The notes: generated by a model from the sequence alone, not told the origin. DNA of 64,000 bases from Chlorobiaceae bacterium (GCA_013334965.1 JAAXWO010000001.1:62001-126000), one strand, 5' to 3'; shown: positions 48,054 through 60,158, counted from the first letter of the stretch. A program made the numbers and translations.

Positions 48054-48971
48054 CTATATCGCTTCCTTGAGGTTCATGACCGACCAGTAGTCGAACACCG
48101 GTCCGTCCAGGCAGGTGAAGGTAGAGCCGACCATGCAGCGGCAGCACTTGCCCATGCCGCAGTGCATCCTGCGCTCAAGCGACACGAACATCCGGTTCAT
48201 CGGGATGCCCATGCGGTCGAGGTGGCTGCAGACGAACTTGAACATGACCGGCGGGCCGCAGACGATGGCGTAGGTCTCCTTGGGGTTGAAGCTGAATTCG
48301 TCGAGCAGGGCGGTGATCATGCCGCTCCGGCCTGTCCATGACTGATCTGGTTTTTCGACGATGGTGCGCATCTGTACGTGGCTCACTTTCTGCCACTCCT
48401 CGAACTGGTAGGTGAAGAGCATCTGCGACGGCTCTTTGGCACCGTACAGCAGGAAAACCTCCTTGTACCTGTCGCGATGGTCGTTGATCCAGAAGAGGGG
48501 GGCGCGCATCGGGGCTATACCGAGTCCGCCGGCGATCAGGAGGACGTTCTTGCCCTGCATTTCGGCCATCGGGAAGGCGGTTCCGAACGGCCCCCTGACG
48601 GAGACGAAAGCTCCCTGGCGAGCTTCGAAGAGCGCTGAGGTGACATGGCCCGCCTTGCGGATGCAAAGCTCGATGAACTCGTGGTTGCTGGTCGAACTCG
48701 AAATCGAGATCGGAGCTTCGCCATATCCCGGCACTTCGAGCATGAGGAACTGCCCCGGCCTGAAGTTGAACACCTCACGTTCGAGCGGATCGACGATTCG
48801 GAGCTGGAACACCCTTTCGTGGCTTGAGAGCGGCACGATGTTCGTTATCCGGCACTTGTACCCCTTGTCGGTGATCATGACCTCGGACTTTTTCTGGAAG
48901 TCCGGGATCCGGCCGGCGAACGGCTCGAGGTTCAGGTTTTGCTCGGGGATGGTAAAACGCATGTCAGGCAT
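48054..48971 (-). CDS. Hydrogenase gamma subunit, FAD/NAD(P)-binding oxidoreductase
   Basis: [22 protein letters not shown] flavin motif, [25 protein letters not shown] FeS motif; ATG at 48971 preferred over the 49313 ORF start. Confidence 0.92.
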   Translation of the reverse strand: MPDMRFTIPEQNLNLEPFAGRIPDFQKKSEVMITDKGYKCRITNIVPLSSHERVFQLRIVDPLEREVFNFRPGQFLMLEVPGYGEAPISISSSTSNHEFIELCIRKAGHVTSALFEARQGAFVSVRGPFGTAFPMAEMQGKNVLLIAGGLGIAPMRAPLFWINDHRDRYKEVFLLYGAKEPSQMLFTYQFEEWQKVSHVQMRTIVEKPDQSWTGRSGMITALLDEFSFNPKETYAIVCGPPVMFKFVCSHLDRMGIPMNRMFVSLERRMHCGMGKCCRCMVGSTFTCLDGPVFDYWSVMNLKEAI

Positions 48972-50011
48972 GATTCTCGCTCCAGTCTGAGGTCGTTTAT
49001 GACGTCTTTCGGGTTGATGTCTGCAAGGCATGCCCGCCCGCAGCGGTTGCATCCTACGCAGATCTGCTGGTTGTCGTTGGCCGCGAACCCACGGTAATGG
49101 TGGTAGTAGCGGTACTTGAGCCTGTCGCCGTTCTTTGGCCTGAAGTTGTGGCCGCCGGTGACCTGCGCGAAATCGACCAGGTTGCACGAGTAGAGATGGT
49201 TCTGCCGTGTCGAGCCTTCGAGGTCGATATCGAAACGCTCTTCGACGCTGTAGCAGTAGCAGGTGGGGCAGACCATCGCACAGGTTCCGCAGCTGAGGCA
49301 CTTGTCGCCCCATTTCTGCCAGATCGGGGAGTCGAATTCGATGTCGAGGAAGCAGGGCAGTCCCGATACCTCGATCTTGGTTTCAAAACTGTGCTTGATA
49401 TCCTTGCGCCGTTCGATCAGGCGGCAGTTGTCTTCGTACGTCGGCTCCTGGAGCTCGAACTCTTTCAGGAAGCTGTAGGCTTTCGAGGAGTTGATCGACA
49501 GGTAGTAGCTCTCGCCGATATCCGAACAGAAGAGGTTGAAGCCGTGGTTGACCGTGTGCCTGTTCATCGAATGGCAGAAGCAGTCCGGCAGGGGCAGGTG
49601 GTCCATGCCGATGATGAAGTTGTTCTTGCGACGGGCCAGGTAGTAGGGAGAGGGATAGGCACCATGGAGCATCACGTCGTCGAGGATGTTGATCGCGTTG
49701 ATGTCGCAGGGCCTGAGCCCGATAAGGATGGTCGGGGGGGCTTCGTAATTTACCTCCTGTTCCCAGTTGCCATCGGTGAAGTTGAAGTGTGAGAGCTCGT
49801 CGCGGTAAGGCAGGAAGAAGTGCTTGGCGGATGAGTGGGTGACCGTGTAGTCGAAATCGATTTCGGCGGCGGATTTTACCGGCATGAACTGGTAGATCGG
49901 TTTGCCGTTGCTCCCTGTGTCGACCTTCTGCGGTCCGTAAGCCCTGTTCTCCTTGACGATGGCGTCGATGAAAGCCCTGAATTCGGTTTTCGATATGACC
50001 TTGTAGATCAT
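48932..50011 (-). CDS. Hydrogenase beta subunit, 4Fe-4S dicluster protein
   Basis: [16 protein letters not shown] and [17 protein letters not shown] clusters; [12 protein letters not shown]. Confidence 0.92.
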   Translation of the reverse strand: MIYKVISKTEFRAFIDAIVKENRAYGPQKVDTGSNGKPIYQFMPVKSAAEIDFDYTVTHSSAKHFFLPYRDELSHFNFTDGNWEQEVNYEAPPTILIGLRPCDINAINILDDVMLHGAYPSPYYLARRKNNFIIGMDHLPLPDCFCHSMNRHTVNHGFNLFCSDIGESYYLSINSSKAYSFLKEFELQEPTYEDNCRLIERRKDIKHSFETKIEVSGLPCFLDIEFDSPIWQKWGDKCLSCGTCAMVCPTCYCYSVEERFDIDLEGSTRQNHLYSCNLVDFAQVTGGHNFRPKNGDRLKYRYYHHYRGFAANDNQQICVGCNRCGRACLADINPKDVINDLRLERESCLTCVLPSPSKT

Positions 50012-50219
50012 GGGATCCCTCCGGTTTCACGACAATAGATGGAACTGCCCTGAGGCACGGGCGCTTTCCTGTCGTGGAGGGACGGTAATTCTGCGTCATC
50101 GAACCGTCGCGGCGGCGGGAGGGCGCCTTTGCGATTTTACAATTTTATAAATGTACGCAAATGCACTCCAAAATAATGCATCAATCGCCATGTTTTCGAG
50201 ACCCGGAATTGCCGGATCG

Positions 50220-51503
50220 TCAATTTTTTTTCAGGAGATAGACCTTGTCGTTCCTTCTGACCCGTCCACATCTGACCGTGAAGAGATCTCCCTGCACCAC
50301 CTGTTCTACCGGTGCGTTATCGATGTAGAACTCGGCATCTGCCACGGTGACCAGCCCTGACGCGGGCCCCTGGATCGAGAGGGTCTCTCCGGCCTCAAAC
50401 CCCTGCGGGGCGTGCACCAGGATCTCCGCGACGCCTGCCTTCGGGAAATACTTTCTGACTATGCCCAGGTAGACCTTTGTTTCCGTCGCCTCCGAGCCGG
50501 GGAATTTCGTCCATTCGCTTGCCGGGCGCCCGAAGTAGAAGCCGTTGGAGAATCCCCTGTTGTAGACCTTTGCGAGCTCTTTCTCAAGATCGGCCGAAAA
50601 CTCGCAGTACGATTTCCTGAAGCCTGCTTCGTCGCGATGGGCCGCGATGAAGTCGATCGCCTTGCGGTAGCTCGCCGTGGTCGTGGACACATATTCGGGG
50701 CTCCGGTTCCTGCCTTCGATCTTGAATGCGCCGATACCGGCGTGGCAGAGCTGGTCCAGGAAGGTGATCGTGCAGAGGTCTTTCGGGCTCATGACATAGT
50801 CGGTGCCGATTTCGAGCTGGTGGTCCTCCTCGTCGTCGGTGATCAGGTAGGAGCGGCGGCAGGGTTGGAGGCACTCCCCGCGGTTGGCCGAGCGCCCGAA
50901 GAGCTCCTGCGAGATGAAGCAGCGTCCCGAGACGGCCACGCACATGGCGCCGTGTACGAAACACTCCATGGTGACCGGCAGCTTCTCTTCATCGATGCGG
51001 GCCGTGATCGACGCCGCCTGTTCGAGGGAGAGCTCCCGCGCCGGCACGATCATCGTCGCTCCCTGCGATGCGTAGAACCTGACGGCCTCGAAATTGCTCA
51101 CCGATGCCTGCGTCGAGAGGTGGATCGGCATGTCGTGCCTCCTGCAGGCAGCTATGACGGCCAGGTCCCAGCAGATCACGGCATCCACTCCGCCCTTTTT
51201 CGCGGCCGATACGATTTGGTCGATGACCTCGATCTCCTCATCGTAGACTATGGAATTCAGCGCAAGGTAGTTTTTTGCGCCGTGGCTGCGGCACAGCCTT
51301 GCGACGCCTCCGAAGTCGCCCGGCCCGAACCCTTTGCTCGAAGAGCGCATGTTGAAGCCTTCGGCCCCGAAATAGACGGCGTCGGCCCCGGCGTCGAGCG
51401 CAGCCCGCATCGAGGTCCAGTTTCCGGCAGGAGAGATGAGTTCAGGTCTGTTGCGTAATTTCGACACAGCTGCAGGGAATGGGTGAACGGTTAGAAACTT
51501 CAC
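50220..51503 (-). CDS. Peptidase U32 family protein
   Basis: ELISPAGNWTSMRAALDAGADAVYFG, FVHGAMCVAVSGRCFIS, NRGECLQPCRRSY. Confidence 0.93.
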   Translation of the reverse strand: MKFLTVHPFPAAVSKLRNRPELISPAGNWTSMRAALDAGADAVYFGAEGFNMRSSSKGFGPGDFGGVARLCRSHGAKNYLALNSIVYDEEIEVIDQIVSAAKKGGVDAVICWDLAVIAACRRHDMPIHLSTQASVSNFEAVRFYASQGATMIVPARELSLEQAASITARIDEEKLPVTMECFVHGAMCVAVSGRCFISQELFGRSANRGECLQPCRRSYLITDDEEDHQLEIGTDYVMSPKDLCTITFLDQLCHAGIGAFKIEGRNRSPEYVSTTTASYRKAIDFIAAHRDEAGFRKSYCEFSADLEKELAKVYNRGFSNGFYFGRPASEWTKFPGSEATETKVYLGIVRKYFPKAGVAEILVHAPQGFEAGETLSIQGPASGLVTVADAEFYIDNAPVEQVVQGDLFTVRCGRVRRNDKVYLLKKN

Positions 51504-51581
51504 CGCGTTCGGCCAAGAACGGCGGAAACCGAATTATTCGTTATAATATGAGCAAAAATAATCAGTCACCCCGACATCACC

Positions 51582-52370
51582 ATGAATGAAAGATTGGCCT
51601 CCGGCCTTCTTGCCGGTCTATCCGGCGCGCTGATCACCGCCGAAGCCCTGCTGGTCTCCATATACGGGTTTCAGCCGGGAATAGTCCTGTTCTGCCTTTC
51701 GATCTATGCAGGGGCGGTTGGCTTCCTGTTTTCGATGCGTACCCTTCTGGACGAAAGAAGCGGCGGAGTCGAAAGCGTTTCTGAACGAAGGGCCAAGGCG
51801 ATGCAGGACCGTGGCATGAGCTCTATTCTCCAGGGTTATGACGTTGACGAAGAGTTCCTCGGCCGTGGACGGGGCGGAAGCAAGCCCACGTCGGCAAAGG
51901 CCGCCGGGCGATCCGCCGATGCAGGGGATCTGCCGCCTGACGACGAAGCCCTGAAGTCGGCAATTATCGCTTATGCCGGTATGGCCGGAGGTTTGGAGGG
52001 GCTGCGACAAACGCTCGAATCGATGGACGACTCCTCTTTCAGGACCATGGCCCGCAAGGCGGGGATTGCAGGCGTAACCAGGGAGCGTGCGATTGCCGTG
52101 GCGACTGGGCTTGCTGCCGGCGGGCAAACGGAACATGAGCATTCCCGGCCTCCGCTGGAGCTTTCCATTGACCGCGAAACCTTCGATGACTACATCCGGC
52201 GTGGGATGAACGAAGGGGACTCCTGTCCCGACGATGACGATTGCGTCGGTTATTCCATCGGACTCGATGCCGCAGGCCTGTCCGGTCTGCCGTCGGAGCC
52301 GCCGACCGATTTTTCCCACGATCCGAAGGCGATCTTTTCCAGGATCAACCGGCCGGGCGGCAGGCGATGA
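51582..52370 (+). CDS. Hypothetical membrane-anchored protein
   Basis: Two N-terminal hydrophobic segments; acidic C-terminal region; overlaps the start of the following methyltransferase gene. Confidence 0.65.
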   Translation: MNERLASGLLAGLSGALITAEALLVSIYGFQPGIVLFCLSIYAGAVGFLFSMRTLLDERSGGVESVSERRAKAMQDRGMSSILQGYDVDEEFLGRGRGGSKPTSAKAAGRSADAGDLPPDDEALKSAIIAYAGMAGGLEGLRQTLESMDDSSFRTMARKAGIAGVTRERAIAVATGLAAGGQTEHEHSRPPLELSIDRETFDDYIRRGMNEGDSCPDDDDCVGYSIGLDAAGLSGLPSEPPTDFSHDPKAIFSRINRPGGRR

Positions 52371-53161
52371 AAGGGCCGATTTATCCTCCGCTGAGCAAGG
52401 CGATGCTCAGTCGCCTGGTCAAGCTCGGCCAGAAAAAACATCGCGATATCGAAGGGATGTTCCTCGCAGAGGGAGTTCGCACGGTGAGCGAGCTGCTCGA
52501 CGGGTTGCCAGATCCTGGGCTGCTTCAGGCGCTCGTTCTCGAAGAACATGCCGTCGCCCGCATGAGCGGCCTGAAACGCTTCAAAGGGAAGGTGTTCATC
52601 GCCGATGCAGACTCCTTTTCGCGCCTGGCTCAGACCACGACGCCCCAGGGGGTGTGCGCGGCATTCAGGAAGCAGTCGGTCGCCAGATTCCAGCCGGCGT
52701 CCGGCCGATCGTTTGTCGTTGCGCTCGACGACGTCCAGGACCCCGGCAATGTCGGCACCATAATCCGCACCGCCGCCTGGTTCGGCGCGGATGCCGTCAT
52801 CTGCGGCGAGGGCACCGCCGATCCCTACAACGCCAAGTCGGTCAGGTCGAGCGCAGGCAGCATCCATGCCATCAGGATACTTTCCGTACCGAGCATCGCG
52901 AAGGAGCTGCAGCGACTGCAGGGCGAGGGGTTCATGGTGACGGCTGCGTCGCTTGACGGCAGCGATTACCGCAGTTTCGATGATTGGCCTCTCCGTAGGG
53001 CGCTGGTCATAGGCAACGAGGCGAACGGTATCAGCCCCGATGTGCTCGAACTGGCCGATCGCCTGCTCCTTATCCCCCATGCCGGAAGCGAACCGGCTGT
53101 TGAATCGCTGAACGCCTCTGTTTCGGCAGGCATCCTTATGGCCGGTCTGTCGTTCGTCTGA
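52367..53161 (+). CDS. TrmH/SpoU-family RNA methyltransferase
   Basis: ALDDVQDPGNVGTIIRTAAWFGADAVI, IGNEANGIS, ESLNASVSAGILM. Confidence 0.93.
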   Translation: MKGPIYPPLSKAMLSRLVKLGQKKHRDIEGMFLAEGVRTVSELLDGLPDPGLLQALVLEEHAVARMSGLKRFKGKVFIADADSFSRLAQTTTPQGVCAAFRKQSVARFQPASGRSFVVALDDVQDPGNVGTIIRTAAWFGADAVICGEGTADPYNAKSVRSSAGSIHAIRILSVPSIAKELQRLQGEGFMVTAASLDGSDYRSFDDWPLRRALVIGNEANGISPDVLELADRLLLIPHAGSEPAVESLNASVSAGILMAGLSFV

Positions 53162-53255
53162 TGGTTCTCCATTACCGTCGTCCCGATTTGTCGGGACTCC
53201 TGCATGTGAGAGGTTAACAACCAACCCCAAACCGGCCCGCCAAAAGGGAGAACGC

Positions 53256-54305
53256 ATGATTCAGGCTTTTGAACAGATGATTTTCCGGAACCTTACCCCG
53301 TTGTCGATCCGGCATCTTCAGCCGCCCGATATCGGCAGGGCGACAGGGCTTTCAGCGGCGGTTTACCGGCAGCTCGAACAGGAGTTCCAGGCGGTTCCTC
53401 CCATCACGATGCACCATCTGAACCCGCAACTCATGGCGGGGGTATGGAGCGCATGCCGGGAGTCGCTGATCGCCGGTCCGGACCGTGCGCTCAAGGAGGC
53501 GGTGGCGGTATCGGTTTCCAGGTCTAACCGTTGTCCCTACTGCGTGCAGGCGCATACCTCCATGCTTCGGGGATCAGGAGACATGTCGGCGCTCAGGGCG
53601 GCTGAAGGGAGTTCGGAGGGGCCGGAGGCTTTCAGCGAGGTCGTCGCCTGGGCCGCCGCGACAGGAACGCCGTTTCCAAAACCGTCCGTTCTGCCTTTTT
53701 CAGAAGAAAAGGCTCCTGCGGTCATGGCCACCGCCGTGCTGTTCCACTACATCAACAGGGTGGTCAACATCTTTCTCGACGATACGATGATGCCCATTGT
53801 CGGCAAGGTGCCGGTGATCGGCGAGCAGGCGTTCAGGATCTTCAGCAGCGTCGTCTCCGGACGGATCGTCACGGTTGAAGTCGCTCCAGGTGTTTTCCTG
53901 ACGGAAGCCCCGGATACGCCTTTGCCGGAGGCGTTCGGCTGGGCGTCGGGCGATGCCGATGTTTCCGGCGGGTTGCACAGGTTTGCGGCTGCGGCCATTG
54001 CTGCCGCCGCGGACTCTGTCGATGCCGGAGTGCAGGAGCTGGTGAGAGATCGCGTGGCGGGATGGAAAGGCGAGCCACAGGGACCCGGAAAGGGATGGGT
54101 AGACAGGGCGGTATCCGTTTTGCCGGAACAGAAGCGTCCGCAGGCCCGCATGGCCCTGCTGTCGGCCATTGCGTCCTGGGCCGTGGACGATGCGGAGGTC
54201 GCTGCGTTCAGGCAAACCGGCCTCGGCGACAGGGAGTTGCTCGATACGGCGGCCTGGGGCGCCTATCTCGCGGCGGAAAGAGTCGCCGGATGGATTGCTT
54301 CCTGA
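53256..54305 (+). CDS. Carboxymuconolactone decarboxylase/AhpD-like protein
   Basis: EAVAVSVSRSNRCPYCVQAHTSMLR. Confidence 0.83.
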   Translation: MIQAFEQMIFRNLTPLSIRHLQPPDIGRATGLSAAVYRQLEQEFQAVPPITMHHLNPQLMAGVWSACRESLIAGPDRALKEAVAVSVSRSNRCPYCVQAHTSMLRGSGDMSALRAAEGSSEGPEAFSEVVAWAAATGTPFPKPSVLPFSEEKAPAVMATAVLFHYINRVVNIFLDDTMMPIVGKVPVIGEQAFRIFSSVVSGRIVTVEVAPGVFLTEAPDTPLPEAFGWASGDADVSGGLHRFAAAAIAAAADSVDAGVQELVRDRVAGWKGEPQGPGKGWVDRAVSVLPEQKRPQARMALLSAIASWAVDDAEVAAFRQTGLGDRELLDTAAWGAYLAAERVAGWIAS

Positions 54306-54373
54306 TTAATAAAAAAGGGCTTTTCCAGAAAGCATAGCCGGGTTTCAGGCGCTTCCGGTTTAATTGGTTTCTC

Positions 54374-55225
54374 CTACTCCGGCCTGACCATCAGCACCGG
54401 GTAGTCGATCTCGTCGACCAGAGTCCTGAGGATCTCTTCGGGGATATTCAGGCGGTTGCCCAGGACAAGGAGCCCTGAGTCGATCATCCTGACATAACGG
54501 GCAAACTGATGGGGGTCGGTCAACGCAAGATGGTGGTACTCAGCGGCAATGCCTGACGATTCCACCAATGCGCCGACCTCATGCCGGCAGTGCTCTTCGG
54601 CGTCAGGGTCGGGGTTGGTGACGATGAGATGGAGCGAACTCTCCGGTCCGGAGATAGCCAGGGCGGTTTCAAGGGCGTGCCTGGAACTTTCCGATCCGTC
54701 GTAGAGCACCATCAGGGGACCGTCGGCGGCTGTAACGCCCGGACGCATAAGCATCACACTCTTTTTGCCTTCCCAGAACGCAGCCATTGCAGTCGAACCG
54801 AGTCCCTTGCGGCACGACGGAGACCTTCCGCTGCGTCCAAGCACGATCATGTCCGCGTCTGTTGCTGCCGACATGATTATTTCCGGCACAATGCCCCGAA
54901 GTGCCCGGAATGTATGCCGGAGCCGGAACGTTTCGGAGGTGCGCTGCAGCATCTCCCCTGCCTGGCGAGCCTGGAGCCTGAGCAGGCGTTCGAGCTGGTC
55001 GGGATCGAGTTTTTCAGTCGTCGTACTGTAAAGCCTCACCTCCTCGAAGAACGGTAGCCCTGCCAGATGCAGAAGGTTGATGTCTTCGACAAAGATGCCG
55101 ATGAGTTCGGCCTTGAGCCTGGCCGCCAGCTCTGCGGCCGCGTCGAGCGAAGCCCTGCTGTGTGGCGAACAGTCCAGTGCGACGGCTATCGAGCGGATTG
55201 CTCCGGTTTTGATCGATGACGGCAT
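54374..55225 (-). CDS. Universal stress protein (tandem UspA domains)
   Basis: IAVALDCSPHSRASLDAAAELAARLKAELIGIFVED; second half VLYDGSESSRHALETALA. Confidence 0.87.
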   Translation of the reverse strand: MPSSIKTGAIRSIAVALDCSPHSRASLDAAAELAARLKAELIGIFVEDINLLHLAGLPFFEEVRLYSTTTEKLDPDQLERLLRLQARQAGEMLQRTSETFRLRHTFRALRGIVPEIIMSAATDADMIVLGRSGRSPSCRKGLGSTAMAAFWEGKKSVMLMRPGVTAADGPLMVLYDGSESSRHALETALAISGPESSLHLIVTNPDPDAEEHCRHEVGALVESSGIAAEYHHLALTDPHQFARYVRMIDSGLLVLGNRLNIPEEILRTLVDEIDYPVLMVRPE

Positions 55226-55242
55226 TGCAGTTTCGCTTCCGG

Positions 55243-57675
55243 TTACCGTCTCTTTTTCGGTTTTTCCTTCGCATCGACTTCGTACGACTTCTGCTTTTCG
55301 GCCATCGCCTTGAGCCGTTCCACGACTCTCCTGTTGACCGTTCCGGGAGGCCATGCTCCATCGGGACCGGCTTCACCGGCCGGAATTCCGGTAAGGAGCT
55401 CGATGCCCTGGTCGATATGGGAGACGGGGTAGATGGCAAAGAGACCAGATTCAACAGCCTTGACGATATCGTTCCTGAGCATCAGGTTCGAGACGTTTGA
55501 TGCTGGAATCAGCACTCCGTGTCGTCCGGTCAGCCCCCGCTGGGAGCATAGATCGAAATAGCCCTCGATTTTTTCATTGACGCCCCCGATCGCCTGTACT
55601 TCGCCGTACTGGTTCACTGAACCGGTTACGGCCAGCCATTGCCGGATGGGGATGGCTGCTATGGCGGAGAGCAATGCGTAAAGCTCGGCCGAAGATGCGC
55701 TGTCTCCCTCGACTCCGCTGTATGATTGTTCGAAGACCAGGGTGGCAGAGAGCGAGAGCGGCTCGTCGGCGGCATAGCGTGCGCCGAGGAATCCCGACAG
55801 GATCATCACCCCTTTCGAATGGATGGGTCCTCCCATGTCGACCTCACGTTCAATGTCGATCACCTCGCCTTCGCCAAGCCTTGCCCTTGCCGTGATTCTG
55901 CATGGAAGGCCGAAGCTTCGGTCTCCGAGCGAATAGACGGACAAGCCGTTGATCTGGCCGATTTTTTCCGAGTCGGTGTCGATCAGGATGGTGCCGCGCA
56001 TTATGGCCTCCCGGAGGCGCTCCTGCATGCGGGAGGCCCGGTAGAGCTGGGCATCGAGCACCGCCTGGATGTCCTCGGCAGTCACGATATCCCTGCCGGA
56101 TCCGGATGCGCGGTGGTTCGCCTCATGCACGAGGTCGCAGATGCTTTGCAGGTTGGTGGTGAGCTTGGTCGCGTCGCCGGTCAGTCGGGATCCCTGCTCG
56201 ATCACCCTGGCAACGGCTTCCCGGTCGAAATGGCAGAGTTTTTCGCGCACAGCCATCGAGCCGATCAGGCGTGCGTAGGCAAGATGGGTCTCATGGTTCC
56301 GATCCATTTCATCTTCAAAATCGGCAGCCACCTTGAACAGTTCGTTGAAGTCGGGATCATAGGTGCTCAGCATGTAATAGAGCCTTCGTTCGCCGAGCAG
56401 GATGACCTTGACATCCAGGGGAATCGGTTCCGGTTCGATTGAGATCGTGCTGACCAGGCTGTAGAGCTGCGCGAGCGATTCGATGCTTACCTGCCGGGTG
56501 CGGAGCGCTTTTTTCAGGGCTTCCCATGCGAATGGTTCCAGGAGCAGCCGTCGTGCGTCGAGGATGAGGTAGCCGCCGTTGGCCCGGTGGAGCGCGCCCG
56601 GTTTGATCAGGGTGAAATCGGTGACCAGTGTGCCCAACTGCGACGTGTGTTCGATGTCGCCGATCAGGTTCTGGCATCCCGGCTTGTCTTCGATGATCAC
56701 CGGCGCGCCGTTCATCCGGCTGTTGTCGATCATGACGTTGACCCGGTAGCGGATGAAGAAGCGGCTCCTGTTCATCGGCTTCCGGAATGTATGCGTCCTG
56801 GGAGGCTCATCGTCGGAAGGCTCCTGATCGAGGAACTGTTCGAAGTTCTCGACGATATCGTTTTCAATGGCATCGAGGTGTCGGACGACGTCGCCCAGGT
56901 CCCGGTATTTGGTCCTGATCTCAGCGAAAAGGGGTTTTATGGTGAAACCGGAGACATCCCTGTTGAGGGCATTGAGTTTCTCAAGAGTTTCACGGTTCCA
57001 TTTGGGTATCTGCGCCATGATCGACTGGAGGCTGTCCCTGAGCCTTTCGATCTCCATTTCGATGGTGTCGCGCTTCTCCTTCTTCAGGCGCATGTAATCG
57101 TCGGATTCGATCACTTTGCCTTTCAGGGTAGGCGCGAACGCGAAGCCTCCGGGAGTTCGGATCAGGGAGACGTCGTGCTGCTTCGCATCCAGTTCGAGTT
57201 TGTCGATAGCGCTGGCCTGCTTCTCCTGGAACGACTCCCGGATCTCCTTTTCCCTCGACTGGTACTCTTCGCTGCTGAAGGCAGCGGGCATGACGTTGAA
57301 AAGGGTGTCGACGAGGTGATCCAGGTCGTTGCTGAGCATGCATGCCTTGCCGGGGGGCAGGCGCAGTGCCTTCGGGGTTCTCGTTTTTTCGAAGTTGTAG
57401 ACGTAGCACCAGTCGTCCGGGCATGGAGCTTCGGGGGTAAGGGTGCTGAGGAACTGAAGTACGGTCGACTGCTTGCCTGTTCCGGATGGGCCGAGGGCAA
57501 AAAGGTTGAATCCGTCGTGCCTTATGCTCATTCCTAACCTTATGGCATCAAGGGCTCGTTGCTGGCCTGCGATTTCGGTCGTGCCGTCAAGGTCGGCAGT
57601 GGTCTTGAAGTCGAACTCTCCGGGATCGCATCTGATGAACAACTGGGAAGCGGCAAGTTTTTCAGGTGCCTGCAT
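55243..57675 (-). CDS. Lon-like ATP-dependent protease (AAA + S16)
   Basis: [35 protein letters not shown] catalytic Ser, [14 protein letters not shown] catalytic Lys. Confidence 0.92.
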   Translation of the reverse strand: MQAPEKLAASQLFIRCDPGEFDFKTTADLDGTTEIAGQQRALDAIRLGMSIRHDGFNLFALGPSGTGKQSTVLQFLSTLTPEAPCPDDWCYVYNFEKTRTPKALRLPPGKACMLSNDLDHLVDTLFNVMPAAFSSEEYQSREKEIRESFQEKQASAIDKLELDAKQHDVSLIRTPGGFAFAPTLKGKVIESDDYMRLKKEKRDTIEMEIERLRDSLQSIMAQIPKWNRETLEKLNALNRDVSGFTIKPLFAEIRTKYRDLGDVVRHLDAIENDIVENFEQFLDQEPSDDEPPRTHTFRKPMNRSRFFIRYRVNVMIDNSRMNGAPVIIEDKPGCQNLIGDIEHTSQLGTLVTDFTLIKPGALHRANGGYLILDARRLLLEPFAWEALKKALRTRQVSIESLAQLYSLVSTISIEPEPIPLDVKVILLGERRLYYMLSTYDPDFNELFKVAADFEDEMDRNHETHLAYARLIGSMAVREKLCHFDREAVARVIEQGSRLTGDATKLTTNLQSICDLVHEANHRASGSGRDIVTAEDIQAVLDAQLYRASRMQERLREAIMRGTILIDTDSEKIGQINGLSVYSLGDRSFGLPCRITARARLGEGEVIDIEREVDMGGPIHSKGVMILSGFLGARYAADEPLSLSATLVFEQSYSGVEGDSASSAELYALLSAIAAIPIRQWLAVTGSVNQYGEVQAIGGVNEKIEGYFDLCSQRGLTGRHGVLIPASNVSNLMLRNDIVKAVESGLFAIYPVSHIDQGIELLTGIPAGEAGPDGAWPPGTVNRRVVERLKAMAEKQKSYEVDAKEKPKKRR

Positions 57676-57763
57676 GTCGGGTGCTCCTTTTTCAGGTCGG
57701 GTGGAGGCCGGTGATGTACGAACGGCCCCTGCCGGAATCAGCGGTTCGATTCACAATGTCCGC

Positions 57764-57810
57764 CACCATGAATCCCGGACAGGCTTGCGACAGGTGCGCG
57801 ATTCATGGTG
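57764..57810. repeat. 11-bp perfect inverted repeat in the terC-lon intergenic region
   Basis: CACCATGAATC...GATTCATGGTG. Confidence 0.7.
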
Positions 57811-57865
57811 ACGAACTCATATGCTGAAACAGCCGGTTTGCCTGTAATGGTTCCCGGCGAAGGTT

Positions 57866-58621
57866 TCAGGCCTCATCTGGCTCTTCGATGGCTTTATGCA
57901 GGTGAACAGGTTCAGTATCCTTTTTCCTGAGCCTGAGGTTGAGCATCTCAACGCAAACGGAGAAGGCCATGGCGAAATAGATGTACCCCTTCGGGAATTC
58001 AAAACCGGCCCCCTCGGCGAACAGGGTGACGCCCACCAGGATCAGGAAGCTGAGCGCCAGCATCTTGATGGTGGGGTGGCGCTCGACGAAATCTCCGATC
58101 GATTTGGAAGCTACCATCATGATGAGGACGGCGATCATTATGGAGATGATCATGACCGGAATATCCTTTGCAAGTCCTACGGCAGTGATGACCGAGTCGA
58201 GTGAAAAGACGATGTCGATAAGGGCAATCTGGATGAGCGTCGAAACGAATCCCGAGGCGGAGCGCTCCTTTGCGTCTTCATTTTCGCTGCCCTCAAGGCT
58301 CTGATGGATCTCGTGGGTGCTTTTTGCGAGAAGGAACAGGCCGCCTCCGAGGAGGATCATGTCCCGGCCGGTCACGGCGTGTCCGAATACGGAAAAGAGC
58401 GGGGAGACAAGCCCCATGACCCAGGTGATGGAGAGCAGCAGGGCGATACGGGTCAGCATGGCCAGCCCGAGGCCGAGAACCCGCCCCGAACTCCGCTGTT
58501 CGGCAGGCATCCGGCTGACGATGATGGTGATGAAGATGATATTGTCGATGCCCAGGACGATCTCAAGGGATGTCAGGGTTGCCAGGGCGATCCATGCTTC
58601 AGGACTAAAAATCCATTCCAT
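57866..58621 (-). CDS. TerC family integral membrane protein
   Basis: SLEIVLGIDNIIFITI, DIVFSLDSVITAVGLA. Confidence 0.94.
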   Translation of the reverse strand: MEWIFSPEAWIALATLTSLEIVLGIDNIIFITIIVSRMPAEQRSSGRVLGLGLAMLTRIALLLSITWVMGLVSPLFSVFGHAVTGRDMILLGGGLFLLAKSTHEIHQSLEGSENEDAKERSASGFVSTLIQIALIDIVFSLDSVITAVGLAKDIPVMIISIMIAVLIMMVASKSIGDFVERHPTIKMLALSFLILVGVTLFAEGAGFEFPKGYIYFAMAFSVCVEMLNLRLRKKDTEPVHLHKAIEEPDEA

Positions 58622-58768
58622 GCGGGGTGAGTCAGGAAAACGTTGTTAAAGGAGTATTCTCAAGTTGAAATGTACGCCCTAAGCACATGACTGGCAAAAT
58701 CCCTTTTCTTTCATGCGAATATTCTACATTTAATCAAGGGCGGCTCTATTAGTCTGCCTGGTACAGTT

Positions 58769-60157
58769 ATGACCGATTTTTACGATCCAGGGGTGCATTC
58801 CGGGCTGAAACGGTGTTTCGACAGCGGAAGGACCCGGCCTCTCGAATGGAGAGTTTCACAGCTCCGGGGGGTTGCCTCATTCCTTCATGGAAATGAGGCT
58901 GCGATCGCCCGGGCCGTGCGTGCCGATTTCGGCAAGCCGGAGGCCGAGATGTTCCTGACCGAGACCGGTTATCTTGCAGGTGAAACAAGGCATGCCATAA
59001 AAAACCTCCATCGATGGATGAAGCCCCGACGGGTGGGAGTGCCTCTGCACTACCTGCCAGCAAGGGCTTTCGTTGAGCGCGAGCCGCTTGGCGTCGTGCT
59101 CGTCATCGGCGCGTGGAACTATCCTCTTCAGCTTTGCCTGGCTCCGCTCATCGGTGCGCTTGCAGCAGGCAACTGCATTGTCCTTAAACCGTCGGAGCTT
59201 GCTCCGGCCACTTCGAACCTGCTTGCGTCAACCCTGCACAACTACCTCGATCCTGAAGCCGTGAAAGTGGTTGAGGGGGGAGCCGAACAGATCGAAGTGC
59301 TTCTTCGCCACAGGTTCGACCGTATTTTTTTCACCGGAAGCCGACAGAAAGGCCAGGAGGTGATGCTGGCCGCGGCGCGTCATCTCACCCCGGTGACTCT
59401 CGAACTCGGAGGAAAATGTCCCTGCATCGTGACGGAACATGCGGATCTGCGCGTTGCGGCCCGGAGAATCGTCTGGGCCAAATTCCTTAATGCCGGACAG
59501 ACCTGCGTGGCGCCGGATTATCTTCTTGTGCATGAATCCGTCGAAGAGCGCCTTTCGGGGTTGATGATGGATGCCCTGGATCTTTTCTATGGCCCCGACC
59601 CGAAATCCAGCCCCGATTATTCGCGCATCGTGGATGGCCGGAATTTCCTGCGCCTCAGGGAGCTTCAGCATCAAGGTACGTTCATCGCCGGAGGCGGTTC
59701 GGACGAGTCCGATCTCTATATCGCTCCCACTATCGTCCGTGGCGTCGAGCCGGAGTCTCCGCTTATGCAGGAGGAGATCTTCGGGCCCGTCCTTCCTGTG
59801 ATTTCTTTCCCTTCGCTGTCAAAAGCCCTGGAGATCGTCCGTCGGCAACCGGATCCGATCGCCGTTTACCTGTTTTCCCGAGATCGCCGCGAGCTAATTC
59901 AGTTAAGGGAGCAGACCAGGAGCGGAGGCATATGCTGCAACGACCTTCTTTTTCAGGCATCCATTCCTGACCTTCCTTTCGGCGGCAGGGGGTTGAGCGG
60001 CATGGGAGTCTATCACGGCAGGGCCGGGTTTGAGACCTTTACCTCTCCGAGGAGCGTGCTGAACCGGACCGGTTTTCCAGATCCGGATTTGCGTTACCCG
60101 CCATATGGCGCCGCCAAATTCAGCCTGCTCAGGAAAATCGTCACAATGTTTTCGTAG
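58769..60157 (+). CDS. Aldehyde dehydrogenase family protein
   Basis: [53 protein letters not shown]. Confidence 0.95.
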   Translation: MTDFYDPGVHSGLKRCFDSGRTRPLEWRVSQLRGVASFLHGNEAAIARAVRADFGKPEAEMFLTETGYLAGETRHAIKNLHRWMKPRRVGVPLHYLPARAFVEREPLGVVLVIGAWNYPLQLCLAPLIGALAAGNCIVLKPSELAPATSNLLASTLHNYLDPEAVKVVEGGAEQIEVLLRHRFDRIFFTGSRQKGQEVMLAAARHLTPVTLELGGKCPCIVTEHADLRVAARRIVWAKFLNAGQTCVAPDYLLVHESVEERLSGLMMDALDLFYGPDPKSSPDYSRIVDGRNFLRLRELQHQGTFIAGGGSDESDLYIAPTIVRGVEPESPLMQEEIFGPVLPVISFPSLSKALEIVRRQPDPIAVYLFSRDRRELIQLREQTRSGGICCNDLLFQASIPDLPFGGRGLSGMGVYHGRAGFETFTSPRSVLNRTGFPDPDLRYPPYGAAKFSLLRKIVTMFS

Positions 60158-60158
60158 C

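Noticed and set aside
48972-49313. N-terminal extension of the hydrogenase gamma subunit ORF
   Set aside because: Runs in an alternative frame through the beta subunit gene; R/P/L-rich translation; conserved protein begins at 48971.
50412-51458. 348-aa plus-strand ORF
   Set aside because: Antisense to the U32 peptidase gene.
52250-53257. 335-aa minus-strand ORF
   Set aside because: Antisense to the SpoU methyltransferase and hypothetical gene.
56587-57537. 316-aa plus-strand ORF
   Set aside because: Antisense to the Lon-like protease.
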